From: Angelobacter sp036557225
GTDB taxonomy: Bacteria; Acidobacteriota; Terriglobia; Terriglobales; Acidobacteriaceae
Direction: 5' to 3'
DNA length: 64,000 nucleotides
Assembly: GCA_036557225.1 (NCBI GenBank)
Contig: DATBHX010000021.1
Location: forward strand, 10,131-74,130
Shown here: one piece after another, positions 8,802 through 17,203 of the stretch
How positions within the stretch are numbered: position 1 is the first letter of the stretch
Layout: every line of letters begins with the position of its first letter
Made by a program: the position numbers and the translations under genes
Notes under the pieces: generated by a model
The model's database searches: none
Seen by the model: the letters and a program-made list of their open reading frames with translations, nothing else
What the model was told of the DNA's origin: nothing

Positions 8802-10124
8802 ATGGCAACCCCAATTGCTCCGATGGTTCCGGCAGATCCTCCGGTGATCAAGGCAGCCGGTGGTATTTTGCAGCGTACAACCTCTCGCGGTGATGAAGTA
8901 ATGGTGGTTTACCGCAAACGGCATCAGGATTGGACGCTCCCACGCGGCAAGGTAAAGGATGGGGAGTCATTCCAGGAAGCGGCGATGCGCGAGGTCCGGG
9001 AAGAGACGGGCTGCTCCTGCAGCATCGGCAATTATCTGGGCACCATCAGCTATTCCGACAAAGGCGTGCCCAAGGTTGTGCTGTTCTGGAAGATGACGGT
9101 CCTCGACGACCGGGGGCCGCGCAATCAGGATGAGATCGGCGAAGCAGCCTGGCTGCCAATCCCTGACGCCATTGAGCGTCTCACCCATCCACAGGAAAAA
9201 GCGCTGCTTTCGCGCATGGGAATCATTCAACGCCAAGCCGCGCCGGCTGAAACCGCAGCCAGAGTGGAAACACCTGCGCCGCTCCCGCCAGGAACACAAA
9301 AGCCGAAATCATCTTCGGAAGATAATCGCGCCCACGCGCGCCTGTTGCGCGAAGCTGAGGCCTTCCGCGTGGAACTTAGCTTTCTGGAGCGCCGCAATCT
9401 GGGCGCCAACAATGCCTGGGCCCCGGCGGCGCATGAGCAACTCAACAACGTACAGCGCTGCCTGGAGAGCAACGACATTGAAGGCGGATGGTTTTGCCTG
9501 CACGCCGCCCAGCGTTACGCCGTCTTTGGGATGAACCAGACCGAGTTGGCCAATCGCGCCTACGTTTTGCGCGAAGAAGCGATGAAGATTTCTTCCTGGC
9601 GCGGTGAAGCCATCGACAACCTGCTCGCCGTTGGCCACGGACAGCTCACGGCCGAATCCGTGGCAGACGCCATGGCCCTGCGCAATGAGGATTCCACCAA
9701 CCAGTACTACAAGACGCGTGTTACCGGTGACCAGCTTCGTATTCTGGTGATCGTCTGCGGCCTGGCAGCCGTGGCTGCAGCGCCGTTTCTGTTCCTGCCC
9801 GGCCGAATTCCGGTGATCGCAGCCGTACTCTTCTTTGGCCTTTTGGGCGCTACGTTTTGTTCGGCGCAATCGCTGATCCTGGGGCGGAATGAGTCCAGGA
9901 TTCCCAACCTGTTTGTGACGCTCACGCCGGTGTTCTTCGGCGCGATCGCGGGCTTGGCTGGATATGCCGTTTACGAGTACATGGCGTTCCTGACCTTCAA
10001 TTCAGGTAGCCGGCACATCAGCGGGGTACTGGGCGTCGCCTTTCTGTGCGGCTGCCTCGGCCAACGATTGCTCGCGCGGATCGCCAAGGCAAGGAAGAAA
10101 AAAGGGCGTGTTGCCGCGGCCTAG
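8802..10124 (+). CDS. Nudix hydrolase fused to a membrane domain
   Basis: 440 residues from the ATG at 8802; upstream in-frame sequence overlaps the previous gene and looks non-native. Residues about 15-150 form a Nudix domain with a complete Nudix box from Gly49 to Cys71 (Gly49, Glu55, then REVREETG), so the catalytic Mg-binding glutamates are present. Residues about 180-300 form a hydrophilic, charged, probably helical region (HARLLREAEAFRVELSFLERR). The C-terminal 120 residues contain about four membrane helices, such as ILVIVCGLAAVAAAPFLFL and PVFFGAIAGLAGYAVYEYM. Nudix enzymes hydrolyse nucleoside diphosphates linked to another group; the membrane-tethered architecture is unusual and the substrate is unknown. 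The 3' end overlaps the convergent lipoprotein gene by 4 bases. Confidence 0.82.
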   Translation: MATPIAPMVPADPPVIKAAGGILQRTTSRGDEVMVVYRKRHQDWTLPRGKVKDGESFQEAAMREVREETGCSCSIGNYLGTISYSDKGVPKVVLFWKMTVLDDRGPRNQDEIGEAAWLPIPDAIERLTHPQEKALLSRMGIIQRQAAPAETAARVETPAPLPPGTQKPKSSSEDNRAHARLLREAEAFRVELSFLERRNLGANNAWAPAAHEQLNNVQRCLESNDIEGGWFCLHAAQRYAVFGMNQTELANRAYVLREEAMKISSWRGEAIDNLLAVGHGQLTAESVADAMALRNEDSTNQYYKTRVTGDQLRILVIVCGLAAVAAAPFLFLPGRIPVIAAVLFFGLLGATFCSAQSLILGRNESRIPNLFVTLTPVFFGAIAGLAGYAVYEYMAFLTFNSGSRHISGVLGVAFLCGCLGQRLLARIAKARKKKGRVAAA

Positions 10125-10714
10125 TGCAAGTCGTCGGCGATGCGTTTGGCAATTTTTTTCATTTCGTCCGCGGATGCACGATAGTCAAGCGTGGCAGATT
10201 CCAAGGCAAAGGTGTTCTTCCCTTTACGAGCGAGAACGCCTCCGATCGCGACTTTTCCCTTTTGAACGTTGCCGTCAAACCAGGCTTCATCGCCAATGCC
10301 GCTCAGCTGCGTGATGTTTTTCTCACCCGGCTTCAGACGCCGGACGACTTTGGTGTTGTTCCACGTGCGATCTGCCTCTTCCACGGATTTACGCACGTTG
10401 ACCATGAGTGAAACCTTCGCGCTGGTAGCGGGCACTTTGGGAGACGCTTCTTCGTACATGCAGACAATCGCTCCGTGGCCTGGAGATCGTTGCATAGGCA
10501 CCCCTATGATGGCCTGGGCATCGGCAGCACTGAACAAGGAGCAAGGATCGATTTCGGCGGCCGGCGACTCCGGCTGAACGCTTGATGTCGAGGGCGAAGG
10601 TGGCGTCGGCGAGGGTGGACCGGCTTTGCTGGAAGGTGAGCCGCTACATGAATACAACAGGAATGACGACAGCAAAGCAACGAATGTGGCCGTGGCGGTC
10701 AGAGTCCGGTTCAT
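10121..10714 (-). CDS. Small lipoprotein, DUF3558-like
   Basis: 197 residues with a lipoprotein signal (hydrophobic stretch, then LLYSC at the lipobox), a Pro/Ser-rich spacer, and a C-terminal domain opening with DPCSLFSAADAQAIIG. That opening resembles the DPCxLL...LG pattern of DUF3558-type secreted lipoproteins. A short segment WFDGNVQKGKVAIGGVLARKGKNTFALES follows. A ribosome site GGAGGG precedes the ATG at 10714. Function is unknown; it is probably a surface- or periplasm-anchored binding protein. Confidence 0.7.
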   Translation of the reverse strand: MNRTLTATATFVALLSSFLLYSCSGSPSSKAGPPSPTPPSPSTSSVQPESPAAEIDPCSLFSAADAQAIIGVPMQRSPGHGAIVCMYEEASPKVPATSAKVSLMVNVRKSVEEADRTWNNTKVVRRLKPGEKNITQLSGIGDEAWFDGNVQKGKVAIGGVLARKGKNTFALESATLDYRASADEMKKIAKRIADDLH

Positions 10715-10799
10715 GCTTCCCTCCAGGACGAACGGCAGATTCTAAATCAAATTAGATGCCGGATTTACTACCTTTTCTTACGCAGCTCGCTTAATATCT

Positions 10800-12158
10800 G
10801 TGACTCGGGCGAAATCACATTTGAGTTCACCTATCGCGCAAACCGAACAGAACGCCCAACCGTTAGCGCGCCGGCTCGGCGTGTTTGACGCCACCATGCT
10901 GGTCATGGGCGGCATTATCGGCTCCGGAATTTTTATCAACCCTTACGTTGTGGCGCAGCGTGTGCACACGCCGGTTCTGGTACTGGCGGCATGGTTGAGC
11001 GGCGGCCTGGCCGCGCTGACGGCAGGCTTTATCTGGGCAGAGTTGGCGGTCCGTATGCCCAGCGTCGGCGGACAATATGCTTACCTTCGCGAGTCATATC
11101 ATCCGCTGGTTGCGTTCCTCTACGGCTGGGTGCTGCTTCTGGTGATTCAAACCGGAGGCATGGCCGCGGTCACCGTCACCTTTTCACGCTACTTCATGGA
11201 CCTCACCGGCGTCCACAGCAGCCCCTGGCAGGTAGCCCTGGTCTCCCTTTCCATCCTGACGCTCATCAACTGCATGGGCGTGCGCGCCGGCAGCACGGTG
11301 CAAAGCACGCTGATGGTGTTCAAGATTTTTGCTATCGCCGCACTGGTTGCTGTGGGAATGTTCATTGTTCGGGGAAAGATTGCCTGGTCGCCGGTCCTCG
11401 ATCAGCGCTTGTCGCCGGCCTTGCTCTCCTCGTTTGGAGCGGCTATGGTCCCTGTGGCATTTGCCTACGGAGGGTGGCAAACCGCAACCTTCGCTGCGGG
11501 TGAAATGAAGTCCCCGCGGCGCGATCTTCCCCGGGCCCTGATTCTGGGCATGCTGGGTGTGACCCTGCTCTATGCCGCCGTCAACTACTCCTATCTGCAT
11601 GCGCTGGGAGTGGCGGGGCTCGCCGGCACACAAACGCCGGCGACATCCGTGATGCGTATGGCCCTGGGCGAAAAGGGTGCTACGGTCATCGCGGTAGCGA
11701 TTGCTATCTCTACTCTCGGCTTTCTCAGCCAGAGCGTTCTGACCGCGCCGCGTGTTTACTTTGCCATGGCCCAGGACGGCCTGTTTTTTCGCCGTCTGGC
11801 CTGGGTCCATCCCCGCACGCAGGCGCCTGTCTTCGCGATTATCCTGCAAAGCGTCTGGACGATGGTGATTGTTCTCTCCGGCAGCTATGACAGAATCCTG
11901 AGCTACGTGATCTCGATGGATGCCACATTCTGGATGCTCACTGCGGGCTGCCTCTTTATCTTGCGCCGGCGCACCGGAACGGTTTCCGACTTCCCCATGC
12001 CCGGGCATCCGTACACCACCGCTCTGTTTTGTATTCTCTGCGGCGCGCTTGTGGCCAATACGATCTATCAATTTCCGGAAAACACACTGATCGGCGTGGC
12101 CATTCTTGTGACCGGCGTTCCTGTGTATTACTTTTGGAAGCGGACCTCACGTCGATGA
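10800..12158 (+). CDS. APC-family amino-acid permease
   Basis: A 452-residue inner-membrane transporter of the amino acid-polyamine-organocation superfamily. The first helix carries the substrate-binding glycines MGGIIGSGIFINPYVVA, followed by the family segment GGLAALTAGFIWAELAVRMPSVGGQYAYLRESY. About twelve hydrophobic segments are present. Annotated from a GTG at 10800, but there is no strong ribosome site and the start may be a little downstream. Its stop overlaps the start of the aminotransferase gene (ATGA), so the two are probably translated together, suggesting uptake and transamination of the same amino acid. Confidence 0.85.
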   Translation: MTRAKSHLSSPIAQTEQNAQPLARRLGVFDATMLVMGGIIGSGIFINPYVVAQRVHTPVLVLAAWLSGGLAALTAGFIWAELAVRMPSVGGQYAYLRESYHPLVAFLYGWVLLLVIQTGGMAAVTVTFSRYFMDLTGVHSSPWQVALVSLSILTLINCMGVRAGSTVQSTLMVFKIFAIAALVAVGMFIVRGKIAWSPVLDQRLSPALLSSFGAAMVPVAFAYGGWQTATFAAGEMKSPRRDLPRALILGMLGVTLLYAAVNYSYLHALGVAGLAGTQTPATSVMRMALGEKGATVIAVAIAISTLGFLSQSVLTAPRVYFAMAQDGLFFRRLAWVHPRTQAPVFAIILQSVWTMVIVLSGSYDRILSYVISMDATFWMLTAGCLFILRRRTGTVSDFPMPGHPYTTALFCILCGALVANTIYQFPENTLIGVAILVTGVPVYYFWKRTSRR

Positions 12159-13267
12159 CCTATTCACGAAGCACGGCGGTTTCTCCTTACATGGAATGGG
12201 CCAAGCTGCATTCGGCTGCGCGATTCAATCTGGCCAGCAGTGGCATGCTGAGTTTGCCCCTGGCAGAACTGGGCGTAACGATTGACCAACTCGAGATCAA
12301 CGGCGCCTCGATCTACGGTTACGAACCGCTTCTGCAGGCGATTGCCCGCCGCTACCGCGTAGCCCAGGAATGCGTGGTAAGCACGGTCGGCACTTCGCTG
12401 GCGAATTATCTGGCGCTGGCTGCAACCACGGAGCCAGGCGACGAGATCCTGGTGGAGCAGCCGACCTATGAATTGATCGTAAGCACGGCCCGCTATCTCG
12501 GGCTGGAGATCAAGCGTTTTCCACGCCGCGCAGAAAACAATTTCGCCATCGATCCAGCCGACGTTGCCCGCAACCTCACACCACGCACCCGGGTGATTGC
12601 CATCTGCAACCTGCATAATCCGAGCGGCGCGCTGACGTCGGACTCAACTCTCGGTGACGTGGGCGCACTGGCACGCAAGTCCGGCGCTTACGTCATGGTG
12701 GATGAGGTGTATCGAGAGATGCTGTTTGAGTCCGCACCGCAATCTTCATTTCATATCGACCCCGAGCGTTTCATCGTCACCAACAGTCTCACCAAGGGGT
12801 ACGGTCTGAGCGGCTTGCGCTGCGGATGGGTACTGGCGCCGGCTGACCTGGCAAAGCGTATGTTTCGCATCAATGACCTGCTTGGGGCAACCTTCGTTCA
12901 TCCAGCCGAACTACTGAGCGTGGTCGCATTCGCTCAGCTGGCAAAGATCGCCGCTCGCATGAAGGCCGTCCTGGATGCAAACCGTCTCTTGCTGCGCGAA
13001 TTTCTACAATCGCGCGATGATCTGGACTATTTTTGGCCGGAATATGGAACAGTCGTCTTTCCGCGCCTGAAAAGCGGCAATGTCGAAGGGCTGTGCAAGC
13101 TGCTCCGCGAAGAATTTGAGACGTCGATTGCGCCGGGCAAATTCTTTGAGAACCCTGACCGCTTCCGGATTGGAGTTGGAACCCAAACGGCGGAGGTGCG
13201 GGAAGCCTTGCAGCAGTTCAGCCTCGGATTGGACCGGTACAAGGAAGCGCTGCGCGTCCACGCATGA
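12155..13267 (+). CDS. PLP-dependent aminotransferase class I/II
   Basis: 370 residues from the ATG at 12155, which overlaps the permease stop. The fold-type I features are visible: INGASIYGYEPLLQAIARRY near the N-terminus, AICNLHNPSGALT for the Asn that contacts PLP, VMVDEVYREM for the Asp, and SLTKGYGLSGLRCGWVLAP with the PLP-binding Lys. There is no N-terminal helix-turn-helix, so it is an enzyme rather than a MocR regulator. Resembles aspartate/aromatic aminotransferase-like or valine-pyruvate-type proteins; the substrate is not determinable. Coupling to an APC permease points to amino-acid catabolism or salvage. Confidence 0.88.
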   Translation: MTYSRSTAVSPYMEWAKLHSAARFNLASSGMLSLPLAELGVTIDQLEINGASIYGYEPLLQAIARRYRVAQECVVSTVGTSLANYLALAATTEPGDEILVEQPTYELIVSTARYLGLEIKRFPRRAENNFAIDPADVARNLTPRTRVIAICNLHNPSGALTSDSTLGDVGALARKSGAYVMVDEVYREMLFESAPQSSFHIDPERFIVTNSLTKGYGLSGLRCGWVLAPADLAKRMFRINDLLGATFVHPAELLSVVAFAQLAKIAARMKAVLDANRLLLREFLQSRDDLDYFWPEYGTVVFPRLKSGNVEGLCKLLREEFETSIAPGKFFENPDRFRIGVGTQTAEVREALQQFSLGLDRYKEALRVHA

Positions 13268-13292
13268 CGCACAACTGGTTTTCAGAATGAAC

Positions 13293-13324
13293 AAAAAGAG
13301 CCCGCTGCCGAGGCAGCGGGCTCT
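13293..13324. terminator. Strong rho-independent terminator, mainly for the TonB receptor gene
   Basis: A perfect 13-bp stem has arms 13297-13309 (AGAGCCCGCTGCC) and 13312-13324. On the minus strand the stem is followed by TTTTT, a classic intrinsic terminator for the receptor gene ending at 13354. It also lies 30 bp past the aminotransferase stop and could act on both strands. Confidence 0.8.
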
Positions 13325-13353
13325 ACAGTCTAGAAGGTAGAGTGATTGGGCAA

Positions 13354-16300
13354 TCAGAAGGTGAGTTTGCCTCCGACAAACAGAGTGCGGGGCTGGCTGT
13401 TGGTAAGCGCTGGGTTGCCGAACCCCGTAAGTTGCAGTTGCAGCCCTGCATCCTCAACAAATGGATCCACGCTGAGGAAGTTGGGATGGTTGAATACGTT
13501 CACCGCAGTGGCGTGCATCTCAAAGTTCACATGCTCTGAGAACTTGATCCGCTTGTAAACGGAGAGGTTGGCGATATTGGTGATGGCATCCTGGTTGAAA
13601 TTGCGCGGTGCAGTGCCGAATGGCGTGCCAAATACTGTCTGGGCTTGGCCGCCGTTGACAATGAACCGCACCTGATTGTTCGTCACCGTGGTTTCAATCG
13701 GGGTACCGCCGGTTGGAGTCTGGTTGAGGGCATTCAGGCTCAGCACTGCCGAAGGATTGGAAGCGGCGGTAGTACACGCTCCAAACAGCGTGCAGGCATC
13801 CGCAGCAAAGATACCGACACTAGACGACGGGGCCGAGCTGTTGCTCAGGAACGGACGCGCTGAATCGACTCCGGAGTTGAAGGAGCCGAGGAATGCCGAA
13901 TCAAAGAAGTTGCCGGCAGCGCTGGCCTGTGCAGCAAAGAGCTGCGAAGGCGTGTAGCGCTGGCCGGAAGCCAGGATGTAATTGGCCGAGACCGACCAGC
14001 CACCCAGCACATGTCCGGTAAAACCGTGCTGGTCCTTAAAGAAGGGCAGCTGTTCGGTCGCCAGGATTGACCACTGATGGGGATAGTCAATGCCGGAGAA
14101 AGAATACTCGCCGGCAGTGGTATTGAACGGGTTCTGGGCAAAGGCGACGCTGTTTCCGCCGGCGAAGGTGCTGAAGATCTCGCTCACGTTATCGAGCGTC
14201 TTGCTGTAGGTGTACGAGGTCCGCATGGTCAGCTGGTTGAACAGGTTGTTGGCACGATATTCCAACTGCAGTGCGTTGTAGTTGGAGAATCCGCCATTGG
14301 TGCGCGCGCGCAGCACGCCGGTACCGCAGTTCAAACGGCCCAGATCAGGATTGGTGGTTTGTCCTGGCCCGGGAGGTACCACTGGCGTAGCGCAGGGGGT
14401 AACGTTGCCTGGAACCAGACTGGGGAATCCGGCCTGCAAGTCGGCAACGAACGGATTGGCATTCACCGTCTGGAACAGGTGGCGCGCCGCGTTTCCGGCA
14501 TAGCGCGCCTCGATCGCCGAGTTCTTCGAGAGCTCTCGTTCGACGCCAAAAGTCCAGGTGTGGATCATGTCCGGACCGAAGTTAGGACTGATGGTGGTTT
14601 CCGCCGCGCTCCGTGGATCCAGAACGCCTGGCGTGAGCGAAGGTGAAAGCAGCGCACGCACGTTTGGACCAATAGGATCGGCCGGCAGACCAAACGAGGC
14701 GGTTGGAAGACCAGCTGAACCGGCCGGCGCCCTGAAGCTCTGCAGGAAGACCTGAGGCGACGACGTGGCTATATTCAGGTAGATGTTGTAGAACGGCGGA
14801 TCATAGAGCAGACGATATCCGCCGCGGATTGTGGTCTTGCCATGCCCGGTGAACATACCGCCACCCTGCGGCGAGTAGGCAAAACCAAAACTCGGTCCAT
14901 AGCTACTCGTAGGCGCAGAAATTCTGGGGAAGGTACGGACAGAGAGAGGCAACGCTGGGTTCCAAAACGCGGTAGCCGGATTGCTCTCACGGTTGGTGGT
15001 CAAGTCATTGAACAGGTTGGCCGGCTGCCCGTAGTAGGACCACGTCAGTCCGAGGTTCAATGTCAGCGCTGGCGAAACCTTCCAGTCATCGCCAATATAG
15101 ACGAACGTATCGTACTCACGGAAATCGAGCGAGGATGCGCCTTGCGCAATGTTGACCAGAGAGGGCGTGTTGGCAAAGTACTGGTTCCAGTCAGCGAAGC
15201 GGAACTGCCCGTTGATGTTCGGCAAAAAGACGTTTGGCGAACGTTGATAGGTAAAGTTCACGCCGGCTTTAAGCTGGTGCTTGCCCATCACGTAATTGAA
15301 GTTGTCCTGGCCTTGCCAGGTGTTCACAATGCGGCCTTGCGGAAACGCTGTGTTAGGACCATAGCCAAGCAGTCCTCCACTGGAAAAGCTGACGTTGGTC
15401 ACGGCCTGGTCAATGCTTCCTATGTTCGGTAACGTTCCGATGCTATTGCCGCCGAATTCAACGTTCGTACGGCCAAACGAACCACGCAGCTCATTGACCA
15501 TGCGCGAACTGAGGTTGTGTACCCAGCTCATCAGCACTGCCTGGCTCAATGCGGGAACGCTAACCACGTAGCCTGCGGCGCCATTGTCTTCGGTGTTGAA
15601 GAAGTTGTCTCGGTTGAAAAGATAGCGGCCCGTGATCGTGTCCTGGCCCAGTTGAATGTCCGTCCGGGCAATCCAGTCAAAAATATGAACCGGGGTTTGC
15701 AGCGTGCGCGATACGCCGGCAAATTCAGCACCCGGACATCCGGTAACTACTCCGGTCACGGGCGTTCCCAGCGGCGTTGGACTACCGCCGGAAATTCCAT
15801 AGGGGCCCGCGGTGGTAAGCGCCGATAAACTTGCGCTGCCCGGGAAACAACCGGCAAGCGTCGTCAGGCCGGCCGGTGTTGGCGTCAGACTGTCCGACGA
15901 ATAAACTGTCTTGGAAGAAATGATATTCGTATCGAAGCCGCCGAAGAAGAACATCTTGTTCTTCACGACTGGCCCGCCGATGGTGAAACCGCCGAATGTA
16001 TTTTGAAGTCGAGGCGGTTCTTCGAGTTGCTGGAATTGTTTCTGGAAGTTCGACATCGCGTTCAATATGGAATTATTAACAGCGCCGAAAACGCTTCCAT
16101 GCCAGCTGTTTCCACCTGATTTGGTAACGATATTTACGACTGAGCCCGAGTTGCGGCCGTACTCCGGCCCAAATTGATTCGTCACCAGCACGTACTGCTG
16201 GACAAATTCCGGGTTACTGACAAAGAGTGCCGGACCGGCAACGCTATTGTCATTGTTGTTCTGTCCGTCGATCTGCTGGTCATTGTTCCTTCCTCGCAGA

Positions 16301-16866
16301 CCGTTGGAAGAGAATCCCGAGCCCCCATTGAAATTGGAAAAATTATTATCACGGCTGGCAACTACGCCAGGAACAAAAAGCGCGAGAGTGTCCAGACCCT
16401 GATTTTCCTGAATGCCGGAAAAGGTCGCCAGTTGCGTTCCCGTGATGGTATTGGTGACTTGCGCTTGCGTTGTCTCAATCAACGGAGCGCCGGCCGTGAC
16501 TTCCACCGTGGTGCTGGCCTGTCCGACCTCCAATTTAATTGTGCCCAGACCAGTATCCCTTCCTGCTGTGACGGCAATATTGTTTTGCGTCGTGGTGTTG
16601 AAGTTCGTGGCTGAGATTTCTATCTTGTATTCTCCCGCCGGAATCAGACTGAAGCGAAAGAGTCCTGAGTTGTCTGTGGTGGTGCTGAGTACCGTTCCTG
16701 TTGCGATGTTGGTAGCTTTCACCTGGGCGCCAGGTATTACTGCTCCCTGAGGATCAGCCGCGCTACCGGAAATGGAACCCTTGAGCACCTGGCCAAAGGA
16801 CGCTGCGGCAAACGCTACGACCACAATGACGATAAGTGCTAAGAGATGATCCTTGCGATTATGCAT
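13354..16866 (-). CDS. TonB-dependent receptor, Oar-like, with carboxypeptidase-regulatory domain
   Basis: A 1170-residue outer-membrane protein. Signal peptide (MHNRKDHLLALIVIVVVAFAAASFGQ), then an Ig-like CarboxypepD_reg domain at about residues 28-115 (GSISGSAADPQGAVIPGAQV ... GLFRFSLIPAGEYKIEI). The plug region is at about 120-260 (including RNSGSVVNIVTKSGGNSWHGSVFG), and a very long beta barrel ends in an aromatic residue (FVGGKLTF). This architecture is characteristic of the large, expanded TonB receptor family in Acidobacteria. Ligands are usually oligosaccharides or peptides, but this one cannot be predicted. AGGAG precedes the ATG at 16866. A strong intrinsic terminator follows the stop. 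It is monocistronic. Confidence 0.9.
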   Translation of the reverse strand: MHNRKDHLLALIVIVVVAFAAASFGQVLKGSISGSAADPQGAVIPGAQVKATNIATGTVLSTTTDNSGLFRFSLIPAGEYKIEISATNFNTTTQNNIAVTAGRDTGLGTIKLEVGQASTTVEVTAGAPLIETTQAQVTNTITGTQLATFSGIQENQGLDTLALFVPGVVASRDNNFSNFNGGSGFSSNGLRGRNNDQQIDGQNNNDNSVAGPALFVSNPEFVQQYVLVTNQFGPEYGRNSGSVVNIVTKSGGNSWHGSVFGAVNNSILNAMSNFQKQFQQLEEPPRLQNTFGGFTIGGPVVKNKMFFFGGFDTNIISSKTVYSSDSLTPTPAGLTTLAGCFPGSASLSALTTAGPYGISGGSPTPLGTPVTGVVTGCPGAEFAGVSRTLQTPVHIFDWIARTDIQLGQDTITGRYLFNRDNFFNTEDNGAAGYVVSVPALSQAVLMSWVHNLSSRMVNELRGSFGRTNVEFGGNSIGTLPNIGSIDQAVTNVSFSSGGLLGYGPNTAFPQGRIVNTWQGQDNFNYVMGKHQLKAGVNFTYQRSPNVFLPNINGQFRFADWNQYFANTPSLVNIAQGASSLDFREYDTFVYIGDDWKVSPALTLNLGLTWSYYGQPANLFNDLTTNRESNPATAFWNPALPLSVRTFPRISAPTSSYGPSFGFAYSPQGGGMFTGHGKTTIRGGYRLLYDPPFYNIYLNIATSSPQVFLQSFRAPAGSAGLPTASFGLPADPIGPNVRALLSPSLTPGVLDPRSAAETTISPNFGPDMIHTWTFGVERELSKNSAIEARYAGNAARHLFQTVNANPFVADLQAGFPSLVPGNVTPCATPVVPPGPGQTTNPDLGRLNCGTGVLRARTNGGFSNYNALQLEYRANNLFNQLTMRTSYTYSKTLDNVSEIFSTFAGGNSVAFAQNPFNTTAGEYSFSGIDYPHQWSILATEQLPFFKDQHGFTGHVLGGWSVSANYILASGQRYTPSQLFAAQASAAGNFFDSAFLGSFNSGVDSARPFLSNSSAPSSSVGIFAADACTLFGACTTAASNPSAVLSLNALNQTPTGGTPIETTVTNNQVRFIVNGGQAQTVFGTPFGTAPRNFNQDAITNIANLSVYKRIKFSEHVNFEMHATAVNVFNHPNFLSVDPFVEDAGLQLQLTGFGNPALTNSQPRTLFVGGKLTF

Positions 16867-17203
16867 AGTCTACTTCTCCTGTCTCTATCAACGTAAAGAA
16901 GCAATAAGCCACTACTCTGGCTTTTACTGACCTATACATCTGCAGGTTGCGTGCCATGACCTTTCTGAGAGAACGCACGCGATGATCTTCCATATTTGGA
17001 GAAAGCAGAAATGCACACTCTAGGTTTCTGTAGTCAGAGATGCAGCTCATCCCCACACTCTTTACAGTTCTTAAAAGCATGATATGAAGATTCAACGTTC
17101 ACGCTGCAGCTGAACTACAGAAACATTTCCAGGGTAGAAAAAGTGAAGCATCAATCGAGGAATGCTGAGGAATAAATTTCGCGGGCAGACAACTCGGCAA
17201 GCT
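16867..17203. other. Intergenic region upstream of the TonB receptor gene
   Basis: 337 bp between the receptor start and the metH stop, both on the minus strand. No convincing gene or structured RNA was recognised. It presumably holds the receptor promoter. Confidence 0.4.

Noticed and set aside
11184..12071. 295-codon frame opposite the APC permease
   Set aside because: Shadow frame; composition is His/Arg/Gly-rich and unlike a membrane or soluble protein.
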